The notes under the pieces: generated by a model | What the model was told of the DNA's origin: nothing | Seen by the model: the letters and a program-made list of their open reading frames with translations, nothing else | The model's database searches: none | From: Paraburkholderia sp. BCC1885 | GTDB taxonomy: Bacteria; Pseudomonadota; Gammaproteobacteria; Burkholderiales; Burkholderiaceae | Assembly: GCF_900996235.1 (NCBI RefSeq) | Contig: NZ_CAAJGM010000188.1 | Coordinates: 1 to 64,000 of the forward strand | DNA: 64,000 nt | Direction of reading: 5' to 3' | Program-made: the position numbers and the translations under genes | Part shown: positions 17,548 through 27,066 of the stretch, piece after piece | Position numbering within the stretch: the stretch's first letter is position 1 | Layout: the number at the start of each line of letters is the position of its first letter

Positions 17548-17991
17548 TTAGCGGGTCTTCACCAGATTCCATTTCTGCAGGATGGCGACGATCTGTTGCG
17601 CGTACTGATCGCGCAGCGTGGGCGTCTCCGAATGGTAGGCGCCGACCGCTTGCCAGGTATTGCCGTACTTGTTCATTTGCTGGCGCAAATGCCAGGCGGC
17701 GATATAGACGTTCTTGCACGGCTCCATCAAGGTATTGCTGGAGATGCCGTACTGAGCGAGCGTGGGCAGATGGATCGAGTTGATCTGCATCAGGCCGTAG
17801 TCGGTCGAGCCGTTGGCGTTCTTATGCAGGGCGTCGGGCCGGTTATGCGATTCCTGCCAGGCAATGGCCCGCAAGATCAGCGGGTTGACCTTCTGGTAGC
17901 GGGCCGCCTCGTCGAAACAGTCGGCGTGCGCCGGCGCCGCTGCGAACAGCGTGCCGAGTACCGCGGCGGCAGTCAGAAGGGCCTGTTTCAT
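17548..17991 (-). CDS. Secreted lytic transglycosylase (SLT / IagB-like)
   Basis: A 147-residue protein with a signal peptide (about 1-23, AAPAHA cleavage) and a compact SLT domain. The catalytic Glu is E47 in 'AIAWQESHNRP'; 'GLMQIN' and 'AVGAYHSE' are also standard. Short specialised transglycosylases of the IagB/VirB1 type open peptidoglycan for envelope machines. It is divergent from gspD across a 515-bp gap, so it may assist secretin or pseudopilus assembly; that is inference from position only. Confidence 0.9.
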   Translation of the reverse strand: MKQALLTAAAVLGTLFAAAPAHADCFDEAARYQKVNPLILRAIAWQESHNRPDALHKNANGSTDYGLMQINSIHLPTLAQYGISSNTLMEPCKNVYIAAWHLRQQMNKYGNTWQAVGAYHSETPTLRDQYAQQIVAILQKWNLVKTR

Positions 17992-18506
17992 CGGTCAAGA
18001 CGACTAAACAATTGACGAAGGTAAGATGCGGTAAGGCATCTGGGCTCGGGCTAGGATGCGCCGCGCAACCGCTCCAGGCCCGCCAACACCGAGCCTGTGG
18101 CGGACATCGGGGAAAACCCGCCTGGCCTTGCCGCGTCCGGCAGGGTCATCGGCCCGTATGATACCGGCAGGCACCCGGGCGTCAAGTTGACCATCCGATA
18201 TAAGCGTGCGAAAAGCGAACCTTGCCGGCCGGACTCCCGGCGCCCGCCAAAGGCGCTTACCAGAGCTTTCAAAATTTTGACAGTATCCGGTCCCATTTAG
18301 AGTAATCGCACCGGGGCGGTTCTTTTGTGACAAATCCGACATGAAAAACTGTTACTGTTCACACTTTTCGGACATAGGCCGAATGGCAGTCGGGGTTGCC
18401 AGCGTCCATCGGGGCGCGAGCAGGCCGAGGGGAAAGCCGGTCCGTTCCTATGTTTGCTGCGCATGACAGCAGGCCGCTTCGGCGGCCGGCATCGACATCA
18501 AAATCC
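17992..18506. other. Divergent promoter region, transglycosylase and gspD
   Basis: This 515-bp gap must carry the promoters of both the transglycosylase gene and the gsp operon. AT-rich bases near 18310-18365 (GACAAATCC, CTGTTACTG) are the most promoter-like part. I recognised no operator or RNA gene. Confidence 0.5.
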
Positions 18507-20897
18507 ATGAGAAGAAATCGTATGGCATTGCGTCGCGTCGCAACGGCGCTGCTGGTGGCTGGACTGATCACTGCGCAGACCGCACACGCTCAGGTGACTC
18601 TCAACTTTGTCAACGCCGACATCGACCAGGTGGCCAAGGCGATTGGCGCGGCGACCGGCAAAACGATCATCGTCGACCCGCGCGTGAAGGGTCAGCTGAA
18701 CCTCGTCTCCGAAAACCCGGTGCCCGAAGATCAGGCGCTCAAGACCTTGCAGTCCGCCTTGCGGATGCAGGGCTTCGCGCTCGTGCAGGATCACGGCGTG
18801 CTGAAGGTGGTGCCGGAGGCCGACGCCAAGCTGCAGGGCGTGCCGACTTACGTCGGCAACGCGCCGGTGGCGCGCGGCGACCAGGTGATCACGCAGGTGT
18901 TCCAGCTGCGGAACGAATCGGCCAACAACCTGTTGCCGGTGCTGCGTCCGCTGATCTCGCCGAACAACACGCTGGCGGCCTACCCCGCCAACAATACGAT
19001 CGTCGTGACCGACTACGCCGACAACGTGCGGCGCATCGCGCAGATCATCGCCGGTGTCGATACGGCCGCCGGCCAGCAGGTCGCGGTGGTGCCGCTGAAG
19101 AACGCGAACGCGCTCGATATCGCCGCGCAGCTCAGCAAGATGCTCGACCCCGGCACGATCGGCAGCACCGATGCGACGCTGAAGGTGTCGATCACCGCGG
19201 ACCCGCGCACCAATGCGCTGCTGATCCGCGCCACCAACGGCGGCCGGCTCGCGGCGGCGAAAGAACTGGCGCGGCAGCTCGACGCGCCCACCAGCATGCC
19301 CGGCAACATGCACGTCGTGCCGCTGCGCAACGCGGACGCCAGCACGCTCGCCAAGACCTTGCGCGGCATGCTCGGCAAGGGCGGCGACAGCGGCTCGTCG
19401 GCCGATTCGAACAATGCCAACTCGTTTAACCAGAGCGGCGGTGGCGGCGGCGGGTCTTACGGCAGCAATTCGACCGGCGCATCCGGCACGCCGCCCCTGC
19501 CCTCGGGCGGTCTCGGCGGCGGCTCGTCGTCGCCGCCGCTGGGCGGCAGCAGCGGCGGCTCGGGCGCGAGTGGCGCGTCGGGCGACACGATCGGCAACGA
19601 CAAAAGCAAGAGCGACGACAATCAGCCGGGCGGCATGATCCAGGCCGACGCGGCGACCAACTCGCTGATCATCACGGCCTCCGAGCCGGTGTACCGTAAC
19701 CTGCGGGCCGTGATCGACCAGTTGGACGCGCGGCGCGCGCAGGTCTACATCGAGGCGCTGATCGTCGAACTGAACTCCAACACCAATGCCAATCTCGGCA
19801 TTCAGTGGCAGGTCGCCAATGGTTCGGTCCTTGCCGGCACCAATCTGGCAACCGGCTCGGGCAACAGCATCATCAACCTGACGGCTGCGGCCGCAGGCGG
19901 CGCGGCGACCGGCGGTCTGGCCGGAGCGCTCGTCAACAACAGTCTCCAGCAGGGTTTGAACGTCGGCTGGGTGCACAACATTTTCGGCGTGCAAGGTCTT
20001 GGCGCGTTGCTGCAGGCGCTCTCGCAGACGGCCGACGCCAACGTGCTGTCGACGCCTAACCTGATCACGCTCGATAACGAGGAAGCGAAGATCGTCGTCG
20101 GTACCAATGTGCCGATCCAGACGGGCGCGTACTCGAATCTGACCAGCGGCACCACGAGCGCGGCCTTCAACACCTATGACCGCGTCGACGTGGGCCTGAC
20201 GCTGCACGTCAAGCCGCAGATCACCGACGGCGGCATCCTCAAGCTGCAGCTTTATACAGAAGACTCGGCCATCGTGACCGGCACGACCAACGCGGCGACC
20301 AATCCGGCCGGTCCGGAATTCACCAAGCGTTCGATCCAGTCGACGGTGCTGGCCGACAACGGCGAGATCATCGTGCTGGGCGGTTTGATGCAGGACAACT
20401 ACCAGGTCAGCAACAGCAAGGTGCCGCTGCTGGGCGACATCCCGTGGATCGGCCAGCTGTTCCGCTCGGAGCAGAAGAGCCGCGACAAGACCAACCTGAT
20501 GGTGTTCCTGCGCCCGGTGATCATCAGCGATCGCGATACCGCGCAGGCCGTCACCGCGAACCGTTACGACTACATCCAGGGCGTGCAGGGCGCGTACAAG
20601 TCGGATAACAACCTGATCAAGGACAAGGACGATCCGGTGATGCCGCCGATGCCGCTCGGCCCGGCCGAAGGTGGCGCGCCGGCCATGAACCTGTTCAATC
20701 TCGACCAGATGCGCCGTCAGCAACTGGCGCCGCAGGGCACGAGGACGACGACGCCCACGCCGGTGACGAACGGCGGCGCCGTGCAGACCAATCCGGTGCC
20801 GGGCGGTGCTGCGGTGCAGAGTGATCCGGTGACCAACGGCAACGCCGTGCAGACCAACCCCGTCACCATCGCGCCCGCGCCAGGAGTACAGCAGTGA
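18507..20897 (+). CDS. gspD: Type II secretion secretin
   Basis: The 796-residue outer-membrane channel of the type II system. It has a signal peptide (about 6-27, ending AHAQ), then N0 ('NFVNADIDQVAKAIGAATG') and N1-N3 domains. A long Gly/Ser-rich insertion (coded by about 19430-19630) sits within the N3 region. The secretin core ends with 'VPLLGDIPWIGQLFRSE'. A C-terminal tail (from about 20760) contains repeated VTNG/AVQTNPV units. I chose ATG 18507; ATG 18522 is equally possible, while the longer reading from 18396 would bury the signal peptide. It overlaps gspE by GTGA. Confidence 0.95.
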   Translation: MRRNRMALRRVATALLVAGLITAQTAHAQVTLNFVNADIDQVAKAIGAATGKTIIVDPRVKGQLNLVSENPVPEDQALKTLQSALRMQGFALVQDHGVLKVVPEADAKLQGVPTYVGNAPVARGDQVITQVFQLRNESANNLLPVLRPLISPNNTLAAYPANNTIVVTDYADNVRRIAQIIAGVDTAAGQQVAVVPLKNANALDIAAQLSKMLDPGTIGSTDATLKVSITADPRTNALLIRATNGGRLAAAKELARQLDAPTSMPGNMHVVPLRNADASTLAKTLRGMLGKGGDSGSSADSNNANSFNQSGGGGGGSYGSNSTGASGTPPLPSGGLGGGSSSPPLGGSSGGSGASGASGDTIGNDKSKSDDNQPGGMIQADAATNSLIITASEPVYRNLRAVIDQLDARRAQVYIEALIVELNSNTNANLGIQWQVANGSVLAGTNLATGSGNSIINLTAAAAGGAATGGLAGALVNNSLQQGLNVGWVHNIFGVQGLGALLQALSQTADANVLSTPNLITLDNEEAKIVVGTNVPIQTGAYSNLTSGTTSAAFNTYDRVDVGLTLHVKPQITDGGILKLQLYTEDSAIVTGTTNAATNPAGPEFTKRSIQSTVLADNGEIIVLGGLMQDNYQVSNSKVPLLGDIPWIGQLFRSEQKSRDKTNLMVFLRPVIISDRDTAQAVTANRYDYIQGVQGAYKSDNNLIKDKDDPVMPPMPLGPAEGGAPAMNLFNLDQMRRQQLAPQGTRTTTPTPVTNGGAVQTNPVPGGAAVQSDPVTNGNAVQTNPVTIAPAPGVQQ

Positions 20898-22450
20898 GCA
20901 CGCCGTCCACGCCGCCTTCTGGTTCTGCGTCGTCGGCAGCGGCTCGGGCCGGTGCTACGGCGCTGCCTTCCCTAGGCGCGGCGGAGCATGTGGAGCGCAG
21001 CGCGCCGTCGGCGATCGCGGCGCGCCTCGTGCCCTATGGTTTTGCCCGCAGTGGCCAGATTCTGGTCGCGCAGCAGCACGCCGACGGGCTCGAAGTCTGG
21101 ATCAGCGAACGCACGAGCGACGCCGCGCTTGCCGAAGTGGCGCGCAATTTCGGCGCGCTGTCGGTGGTGCGCCTGCCGGCGGACGAACTCGCGCTGGCGA
21201 TCAACCAGGCCTACGCGCGCCAGGACGGCAGCGCGGCGCAGGTGGTCGGCGAAGTGGAAGGCGAAGTCGATCTGTCGCGCCTGATGCAGGAGATTCCCGA
21301 GGTCGAGGACCTGCTCGAATCGGAAGACGACGCGCCGATCATCCGCATGATCAACGCCCTGCTCACCCAGGCGGCGCGCGAACAGGCGTCGGATATTCAC
21401 ATCGAGCCGTTCGAGAACGCCTCGGTGGTGCGTTTCCGGGTCGACGGCACGCTGCGTGACGTGGTCCGGCCGAAGAAGGCGCTGCACGGCGCGCTGATCT
21501 CGCGGATCAAGATCATGGCGCAACTGGATATCGCCGAGAAACGCCTGCCGCAGGATGGCCGTATCACGTTGCGGGTGGGCGGACGTCCGGTGGACGTGCG
21601 GGTCTCCACCCTGCCGACCGGCCACGGCGAGCGCGCGGTGCTGCGTCTGCTGGAAAAAGACGCCTCGCGCCTGAATCTCGAAGCGCTCGGCATGGGCGCG
21701 GACACGCTGGTCAAATTCGACAAGCTGATCGGCCGTCCGCACGGCATCGTGCTGGTGACGGGACCGACCGGTTCCGGCAAGACCACCACGCTCTACGCGT
21801 CGATGTCGCGGCTCGAGACCACGACGAGCAACATCATGACCGTCGAAGACCCGATCGAATACGATCTGTCGGGCATCGGTCAGACGCAGGTCAACGAGCG
21901 CATTGGCATGACCTTCGCGCGGGCGCTGCGCTCGATTCTGCGACAGGACCCGGACATCATCATGATCGGCGAAATCCGCGATCTGGAAACCGCGCAGATC
22001 GCCGTGCAGGCGTCGCTCACGGGCCACCTCGTGTTGGCCACCTTGCACACCAACGACGCGGCATCGGCCGTCACGCGTCTGACGGATATGGGCGTCGAGC
22101 CGTATCTGCTGGCTTCGTCGCTGCTCGGCGTGCTGGCGCAGCGGCTGGTGCGCCGGCTGTGTCCGGTATGCCGCGAAGAGCGCACCGACGAACACGGTCA
22201 CAAGCAGTGGCATCCGGTGGGCTGCGAAAAATGCGGCCATTCCGGTTACGCGGGACGGCGTGGCGTCTACGAGTTGCTGCTGATCGACGACACGATCCGC
22301 ACGCTGGTGCACCGCAACGCCGCCGATTCGGAGATCCTCGCGGCGGGCCGTTCCCAGGGCATGCGCACGCTGCGTGAAGACGCGGATCGCTGGCTCGCCA
22401 CCGGGCTGACTTCGCTGGAAGAAGTGATTCGCGTGACGGGCGGAGCATAA
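20894..22450 (+). CDS. gspE: Type II secretion ATPase
   Basis: A 518-residue GspE. It has an N-terminal GspL-binding domain, the Walker A motif 'GPTGSGKTTTLYA', the Asp box 'MTVEDPIEYDLSGIGQTQVN', Walker B 'DIIMIGEIRDLETAQ' and 'LATLHTNDAASAVTRL'. A zinc-type tetracysteine motif (CPVC ... CEKC) lies near the C-terminus. It powers pseudopilus growth at the inner membrane. The start is a GTG overlapping the gspD stop, so translation is likely coupled. Confidence 0.97.
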   Translation: MSTPSTPPSGSASSAAARAGATALPSLGAAEHVERSAPSAIAARLVPYGFARSGQILVAQQHADGLEVWISERTSDAALAEVARNFGALSVVRLPADELALAINQAYARQDGSAAQVVGEVEGEVDLSRLMQEIPEVEDLLESEDDAPIIRMINALLTQAAREQASDIHIEPFENASVVRFRVDGTLRDVVRPKKALHGALISRIKIMAQLDIAEKRLPQDGRITLRVGGRPVDVRVSTLPTGHGERAVLRLLEKDASRLNLEALGMGADTLVKFDKLIGRPHGIVLVTGPTGSGKTTTLYASMSRLETTTSNIMTVEDPIEYDLSGIGQTQVNERIGMTFARALRSILRQDPDIIMIGEIRDLETAQIAVQASLTGHLVLATLHTNDAASAVTRLTDMGVEPYLLASSLLGVLAQRLVRRLCPVCREERTDEHGHKQWHPVGCEKCGHSGYAGRRGVYELLLIDDTIRTLVHRNAADSEILAAGRSQGMRTLREDADRWLATGLTSLEEVIRVTGGA

Positions 22451-22454
22451 GCCC

Positions 22455-23672
22455 ATGCCGGCATTTCGTTTCGAAGCAATCGATGCGACCGGCAAGGCGC
22501 AAAAAGGCGTGCTCGATGCCGACAGCGCGCGCGGCGCGCGGACCCATCTGCGCGGCCAGGGACTCACGCCGCTCGTCGTCGAACCGGCTTCGAGCCGCAC
22601 GCGCGGCGAGCGTAATCAGCGGCTTTCGCTCGGGCGGCGTCTGTCGCAGCGCGAGCAGGCGATTCTCACGCGCCAGTTGGCGAGTCTGCTGATCGCCGGC
22701 CTGCCGCTCGACGAAGCCCTTTCGGTGCTGACCGAGCAGTCGGAGCGCGACTACATCCGCGAGTTGATGGCGTCGATCCGCGCGGAAGTGCTGGGCGGCC
22801 ATTCGCTTGCCAACGCCTTGCAGCAGCATCCGAAAGACTTCCCCGAGATCTACCGCGCGCTGGTGGCCGCGGGCGAACATACCGGCAAGCTGGGTCTCGT
22901 GCTGTCGCGTCTGGCCGACTACATCGAACAGCGTAACGCCCTCAAGCAGAAGATCGTGCTGGCGTTCACGTATCCGACCATCGTCACGATCATCGCCTTC
23001 GGCATCGTCACGTTTCTGCTGAGCTATGTGGTGCCGCAGGTGGTCAACGTGTTCGCCAGCACCAAGCAGCAGTTGCCCTTCCTCACCATCATGATGATGG
23101 CGCTCTCCGGCTTTGTGCGGCAATGGTGGTGGGCGGTGCTGATCGCGGTTCTGCTGCTGGCGTATATCGTGCGCACGATCCTCGCGCAGCCGGGCCCGCG
23201 CCTCGCCTTCGACCGCTGGCTGCTGACCGCCCCGCTGCTCGGCAAGCTGGTGCGCGGCTATAACACGGTGCGCTTCGCCAGCACGCTCGGCATTCTGACG
23301 GCGGCCGGCGTGCCGATCCTGCGCGCCTTGCAGGCGGCGAGCGAGACGCTCAGCAACCGGGCCATGCGCGACAACATCGACGACGCGATCGTGCGGGTGC
23401 GCGAAGGCACGTCGCTGTCGCGCGCGTTGGGCAATACGAAGACGTTTCCGCCGGTGCTGGTGCACCTGATCCGCTCGGGCGAAGCCACCGGCGACGTGAC
23501 GACGATGCTAGACCGCGCCGCCGAAGGCGAAGCGAACGAACTGGAACGGCGCACCATGTTCCTGACGAGCCTGCTGGAGCCGCTGCTGATTCTGGCGATG
23601 GGTGGCGTGGTGCTGGTGATCGTGCTGGCGGTGATGCTGCCGATCATCGAGCTGAACAATCTCGTGCAGTGA
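22455..23672 (+). CDS. gspF: Type II secretion inner-membrane platform protein
   Basis: A 405-residue protein with two T2SF helical domains and three membrane segments (about residues 172-195, 222-245 and 375-400). The N-terminus 'MPAFRFEAIDATGKAQKGVLDADSARGARTHLR' is broken by no gap, and 'ILTRQLASLLIAGLPLDEAL' is a family hallmark. It anchors GspE and rotates or lifts pseudopilins. It begins four bases after gspE. Confidence 0.96.
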   Translation: MPAFRFEAIDATGKAQKGVLDADSARGARTHLRGQGLTPLVVEPASSRTRGERNQRLSLGRRLSQREQAILTRQLASLLIAGLPLDEALSVLTEQSERDYIRELMASIRAEVLGGHSLANALQQHPKDFPEIYRALVAAGEHTGKLGLVLSRLADYIEQRNALKQKIVLAFTYPTIVTIIAFGIVTFLLSYVVPQVVNVFASTKQQLPFLTIMMMALSGFVRQWWWAVLIAVLLLAYIVRTILAQPGPRLAFDRWLLTAPLLGKLVRGYNTVRFASTLGILTAAGVPILRALQAASETLSNRAMRDNIDDAIVRVREGTSLSRALGNTKTFPPVLVHLIRSGEATGDVTTMLDRAAEGEANELERRTMFLTSLLEPLLILAMGGVVLVIVLAVMLPIIELNNLVQ

Positions 23673-23771
23673 GCTTGACGCCGGCCTGGCGCTGGCGGGG
23701 CCATGTCAGACCGCAAACGGCGCGGCGGCGATCATCACCGCGCCTCGCCTTGCCTCACTCAGCGCGCGTAA

Positions 23772-24194
23772 TCAGCGCACATAGATAGTAGGACCGGCCG
23801 GGTTGGTGGGCAGGAACACTTCGGAATGGACGCCGTTGCGGTCGACGATGATCGAACGGGGGCGCACTTCGTAGAGCCTGGCGCCTTGCATGATGGTGCT
23901 GCCGAGCGACACGGCCCGCGGCGGTTCACCGCCGGCGCTGATGATGGCGGCGCCGCCCTCCTGCAGCGAGAGGATGCCGAACAGATGCACGTCCTGGTTG
24001 GCGCTGCGCTGGAGTTGACCGCCGAACAGCGTGGCGGCCTGATCGACCGAGACCGGTGCGCGCACGGCCGCAGCCGGTGTCGGCTCGCCGCGCAGCGCGG
24101 TGAGCGTGACGATCCAGTAGGTAAGCGTCGCGCAGAACACGGCGAACAGCGCGAGCGACAGAAGGCGGATTTGGATGGCGTTCATGCGCATCAT
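23772..24194 (-). CDS. gspC: Type II secretion protein C, short form
   Basis: A 140-residue protein with one N-terminal membrane segment (about 8-32) and a homology-region domain containing 'LFGGQLQ', 'VHLFGILS', 'AIISAGGEPPRAVSLGS' and 'YEVRPRSIIVDRNG'. This is the GspC fold that touches the secretin N0 domain. The usual C-terminal PDZ or coiled-coil domain is missing. It is on the opposite strand within the cluster, between gspF and gspG, an arrangement known in Burkholderia. The first ATG is used; alternatives lie two or three codons in. Confidence 0.88.
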   Translation of the reverse strand: MMRMNAIQIRLLSLALFAVFCATLTYWIVTLTALRGEPTPAAAVRAPVSVDQAATLFGGQLQRSANQDVHLFGILSLQEGGAAIISAGGEPPRAVSLGSTIMQGARLYEVRPRSIIVDRNGVHSEVFLPTNPAGPTIYVR

Positions 24195-24345
24195 TGTACG
24201 GAGTATTGTGAAATTTGCGTCGGGTTGAAGCCCTTCAAGTGCATGACATTAAAATGACAAAACGGGTGGGTTAAATCGCGCACTGGCTTGAGCCCGCGCG
24301 ACCCCCGCCAGTGACGAAAATCTTCCTGATAAGAGGTAGCAAGCT

Positions 24346-24810
24346 ATGCAAATGTGGACCACTCGCCGCACGGAAATCGCGGGTCTGGGCAATCGTCGCC
24401 AACGCGGCTTTACGCTGATCGAAATCATGGTGGTGATCGCGATTCTCGGCATTCTGGCCGCGCTGATCGTGCCGAAGATCATGAGCCGCCCGGATGAGGC
24501 GCGACGTGTCGCGGCGAAGCAGGACATTGGCACCATCATGCAGGCGATGAAGCTGTACCGGCTCGACAACGGCCGTTATCCGAGCCAGGACCAGGGGCTG
24601 CGCGCGCTGGTCGAAAAGCCGACCACCGATCCGATCCCGAACAACTGGAAAGATGGCGGCTACCTCGAACGTCTGCCGAACGATCCGTGGGGCAATGCGT
24701 ATCAGTACCTGAACCCGGGTGTGCACGGTGAGATCGACGTTTTCAGTTACGGCGCAGACGGCAAACCGGGCGGCGAAGGCAACGACGCCGACATAGGCTC
24801 GTGGGAATAG
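24346..24810 (+). CDS. gspG: Type II secretion major pseudopilin
   Basis: A 154-residue major pseudopilin. The prepilin peptidase site 'RRQRG^FTLIEIMVVIAILGILAALIVP' is preceded by a 19-20 residue basic leader. The body has the GspG features 'AAKQDIGTIMQAMKLYRLDNGRYPSQDQGL' (read in two parts) and a C-terminal 'DADIGSWE' calcium-site region. The ribosome site is AAGAGGTAG. It polymerises into the periplasmic pseudopilus. Confidence 0.96.
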   Translation: MQMWTTRRTEIAGLGNRRQRGFTLIEIMVVIAILGILAALIVPKIMSRPDEARRVAAKQDIGTIMQAMKLYRLDNGRYPSQDQGLRALVEKPTTDPIPNNWKDGGYLERLPNDPWGNAYQYLNPGVHGEIDVFSYGADGKPGGEGNDADIGSWE

Positions 24811-24853
24811 GCGCTTGAGTTTTTTGCGCGCCCTTTCGCTCAATGCCGGCACC

Positions 24854-25390
24854 ATGTCTACGTCTGCCTGTGGGTCTCGCGTGACCAGCCGGCGTGCGGC
24901 GATGCCGCCGCGCGCCGTGCCTGGGCGCGCGCGCGCGTTGCGTCAGAGGGGTTTTACGCTGCTGGAAATGCTGGTAGTGCTGGTGATTGCCGGGTTGCTG
25001 GTGTCGCTGGCGTCGGTGGCGATGACGCGCAATCCGCGCACGGACCTGAACGAGGAGGCGCAACGTCTGGCGCTGCTGTTCGAATCGGCCGGTGATGAGG
25101 CGCAGGTGCGGGCAAGGCCTATTGCGTGGCAGCCGTTCGACGGCGGCTTTCGCTTCGACATGCATACCGACGACGGCTGGCGTCCGTTGCGCGACGAACT
25201 GCTCGGGCCGCGTCGCTGGGAAGGCGGCGTGACGAGCGTGACGATCGACTATCCGGGCTCGGACGTGCATCCGTCGCGGGTGGTGTTCGGCACCGAGAGC
25301 ATCGATGCGCCGGTGCAGGTCACGCTGTTTTCCGCGGGCGGTTCGGCGCGGATCGTCGGGATGGGCAATGGCCGCTATGAGGTGCGTTGA
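24854..25390 (+). CDS. gspH: Type II secretion minor pseudopilin H
   Basis: A 178-residue minor pseudopilin with cleavage site 'LRQRG^FTLLEMLVVLVIAGLLVS'. I use ATG 24854; a TTG at 24815 and an ATG at 24902 are alternatives, and the leader is long (about 32 residues) for a prepilin, so 24902 may be correct. The C-terminal domain is beta-rich with 'SRVVFGTESIDAPVQVTLFS'. It ends one base before gspI. Confidence 0.9.
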   Translation: MSTSACGSRVTSRRAAMPPRAVPGRARALRQRGFTLLEMLVVLVIAGLLVSLASVAMTRNPRTDLNEEAQRLALLFESAGDEAQVRARPIAWQPFDGGFRFDMHTDDGWRPLRDELLGPRRWEGGVTSVTIDYPGSDVHPSRVVFGTESIDAPVQVTLFSAGGSARIVGMGNGRYEVR

Positions 25391-25391
25391 G

Positions 25392-25802
25392 ATGAGCGGC
25401 CGTCGGAAGGATGAAGCGGGCGTGCCGCGCGCGCAGCGTGGCTTCACGATGATCGAAGTGCTAGTGGCGCTGGCGATCATCGCGGTGGCGCTGGCGGCGT
25501 CGCTGCGGGCGGTGGGCAATCTGGCGAGCAGCGAGGTGGAGCTGCATCAACGGTTGCTGGCGGGATGGAGTGCCGACAATACGCTCGCGCAACTGAAGCT
25601 GGCGCATAGCTGGCCGGACGTCGGCGCGAGCAGCTTCGACTGTTCGCAGGGGAATTTGCAGATGCTGTGTACGGAGCGCGTGACGGCGACGCCGAACCCC
25701 GTGTTCCGACGCGTGGAAGTGCTGGTGACGACACCGGGCCGCGCCGGCAATCTTGCGCAGATGGTGACGGTGGTGGCGAATGAAACCAACCGTTCGCTCT
25801 GA
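25392..25802 (+). CDS. gspI: Type II secretion minor pseudopilin I
   Basis: A 136-residue minor pseudopilin with cleavage site 'RAQRG^FTMIEVLVALAIIAVALAAS'. Family features include 'AGWSADNTLAQLKL' and a short C-terminal domain ending 'QMVTVVANE'. The start lies one base after the gspH stop and the 3' end overlaps gspJ by 23 bp. With GspJ and GspK it forms the tip complex of the pseudopilus. Confidence 0.93.
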   Translation: MSGRRKDEAGVPRAQRGFTMIEVLVALAIIAVALAASLRAVGNLASSEVELHQRLLAGWSADNTLAQLKLAHSWPDVGASSFDCSQGNLQMLCTERVTATPNPVFRRVEVLVTTPGRAGNLAQMVTVVANETNRSL

Positions 25803-26457
25803 GCGCCGCGGCCGCCGGCCGTCGCGCGGTTTTACGCTGATCGAGCTGCTGGTCGCGATTGCGATTCTGGCGGTGATCGCGGTGTTGTCGTGGCGCGGGT
25901 TGGACCAGATCATCCGCGGCCGGCAGACGATCACCAACGCGATGGAAGACGAACGGGTGTTCGCGCAACTGTTCGACCAGATGCGCATCGACGCGCGCGA
26001 GGCGGCGACCGACGACCAGACGGGCCAGCCGGCGATCTCGGTGAGCGGCAATGTGCTGCAGATCGTGCGCGAGCTCGACTTGCCGGAGACGGCGCCGCGC
26101 CTGCAGGTGGTGCGGTATCGCGTGTCCGACGGACGGGTGATCCGCTACGCGTCGCCGCCGCTCGGCAACGTCAGCGAGTTGCAGGGCGCGTTGCGCGGCG
26201 GCGAGGGCGACGGTTGGAGTGCGGTGCCGTTGATGGGCGGCGTCGGATCGATCGACGCCCGGCTGTATGTGCCGAAGGTGGGTTGGACCACGCAGATGAG
26301 CGATGTGCAGGGAGCGATTACCGAAGCTGATAACAATCTGAAGGTTCCCCAACTCGGGGGAGCGCCGCTGCCGCGGTCTGTCACGGGGCTTCAGGTTGTG
26401 ATTGGGGCGACTTCGCTGGCGCGGCCGGTTACCAGGGTTTTTCTCGTCGGAGAGTGA
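25780..26457 (+). CDS. gspJ: Type II secretion minor pseudopilin J
   Basis: A 225-residue minor pseudopilin with 'RPSRG^FTLIELLVAIAILAV' and the GspJ motif 'LSWRGLDQIIRGRQTI' after it. The body ends 'LQVVIGATSLARPVTRVFLVGE'. The stop codon is part of TGATG (26455-26459), where a coupled gspK start would be expected, but the frame opened by that ATG does not lead into GspK because a repeat-bearing insert follows. Confidence 0.93.
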   Translation: MKPTVRSERRGRRPSRGFTLIELLVAIAILAVIAVLSWRGLDQIIRGRQTITNAMEDERVFAQLFDQMRIDAREAATDDQTGQPAISVSGNVLQIVRELDLPETAPRLQVVRYRVSDGRVIRYASPPLGNVSELQGALRGGEGDGWSAVPLMGGVGSIDARLYVPKVGWTTQMSDVQGAITEADNNLKVPQLGGAPLPRSVTGLQVVIGATSLARPVTRVFLVGE

Positions 26458-27066
26458 TGGGTGGTTTTGGGTTTGTTACTGCTGGTGGGGAGGGGGGGCT
26501 TTTCTGCTGCGCGGGGGGGGAGGGGTTTGCCTGCGGCGGCTGGTGGTTTTGTTTGTTTTGGTTTTTGGTTTTTGTTGGCCTTTCCTTGCATTGTTATTGG
26601 TTTGCTTGCGTTGCCCCTGTGCGGGGCGGCACTTACTTTCTTTGCCGCCGCAAAGAAAGTAAGCAAAGAAAGCGGGCTGCAACCGCTAGCCCGTAGTGAG
26701 CCATCCCGGTCTACAACCGGGAACGGCCCAACACGAGATGTGCCCTCGCACCGCCACCCCCTAATGACACAGGGCTCATCCGTTCCAGCGTTGCGCTGCG
26801 CGCCCCGCCGTTGGGTACACCTTCTCCGGCGTGTGGCGGGGGTTGTTTTCTCACCCAGCCCAGCGCACGATCTTGGCACGCGCTGCGCGCCGCGCCGGCA
26901 AGGCACCTGCGGTTATGCCCGGCCGTCGCGCACGAAGTGCGTGGACGGGATGAATGAGCGCCTTGTCACGGTGGGGGGAAATGCGGGGGACGATCTCGTC
27001 TCGGACCACTCCGGGATCGGTCGAGTGGTGGACACCTACAGGCTGGCGGTTGGAAGCCCGCTTTCT
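26458..27066. repeat. Repeat-bounded insert between gspJ and gspK
   Basis: About 610-700 bp separate gspJ from recognisable GspK sequence, where the other gsp genes overlap or nearly touch. The stretch opens with G/T-rich DNA, then a minus-strand copy of the ~110-bp repeat (26571-26678), then about 380 bp without known features, then a plus-strand copy (27057-27166). The plus-strand frame stays open through all of it, but its translation (poly-Gly, FFAAAKK segments) is not protein-like. I regard it as non-coding insert DNA. Confidence 0.75.
26571..26678 (-). repeat. ~110-bp dispersed repeat, copy 2
   Basis: On the minus strand this copy reads GCCCGCTTTCTTTGCTTACT, a palindromic TTTCTTTGC/GCAAAGAAAG hairpin, GTGCCGCCCCGCACAGGGGC, and a purine-rich end with CAAGGAAAGGCC. 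It is inverted relative to copy 3, 380 bp away, so the pair can form a large stem or recombine. Confidence 0.88.

Noticed and set aside
18498..20723. 741-residue open frame antisense to gspD
   Set aside because: A high-GC shadow of a certain gene; no motif and no ribosome site.
26461..27066. N-terminal 200-residue extension of GspK
   Set aside because: The translation of the repeat DNA is low-complexity and reads repeat sequence on both strands; the open frame is a by-product of high GC.
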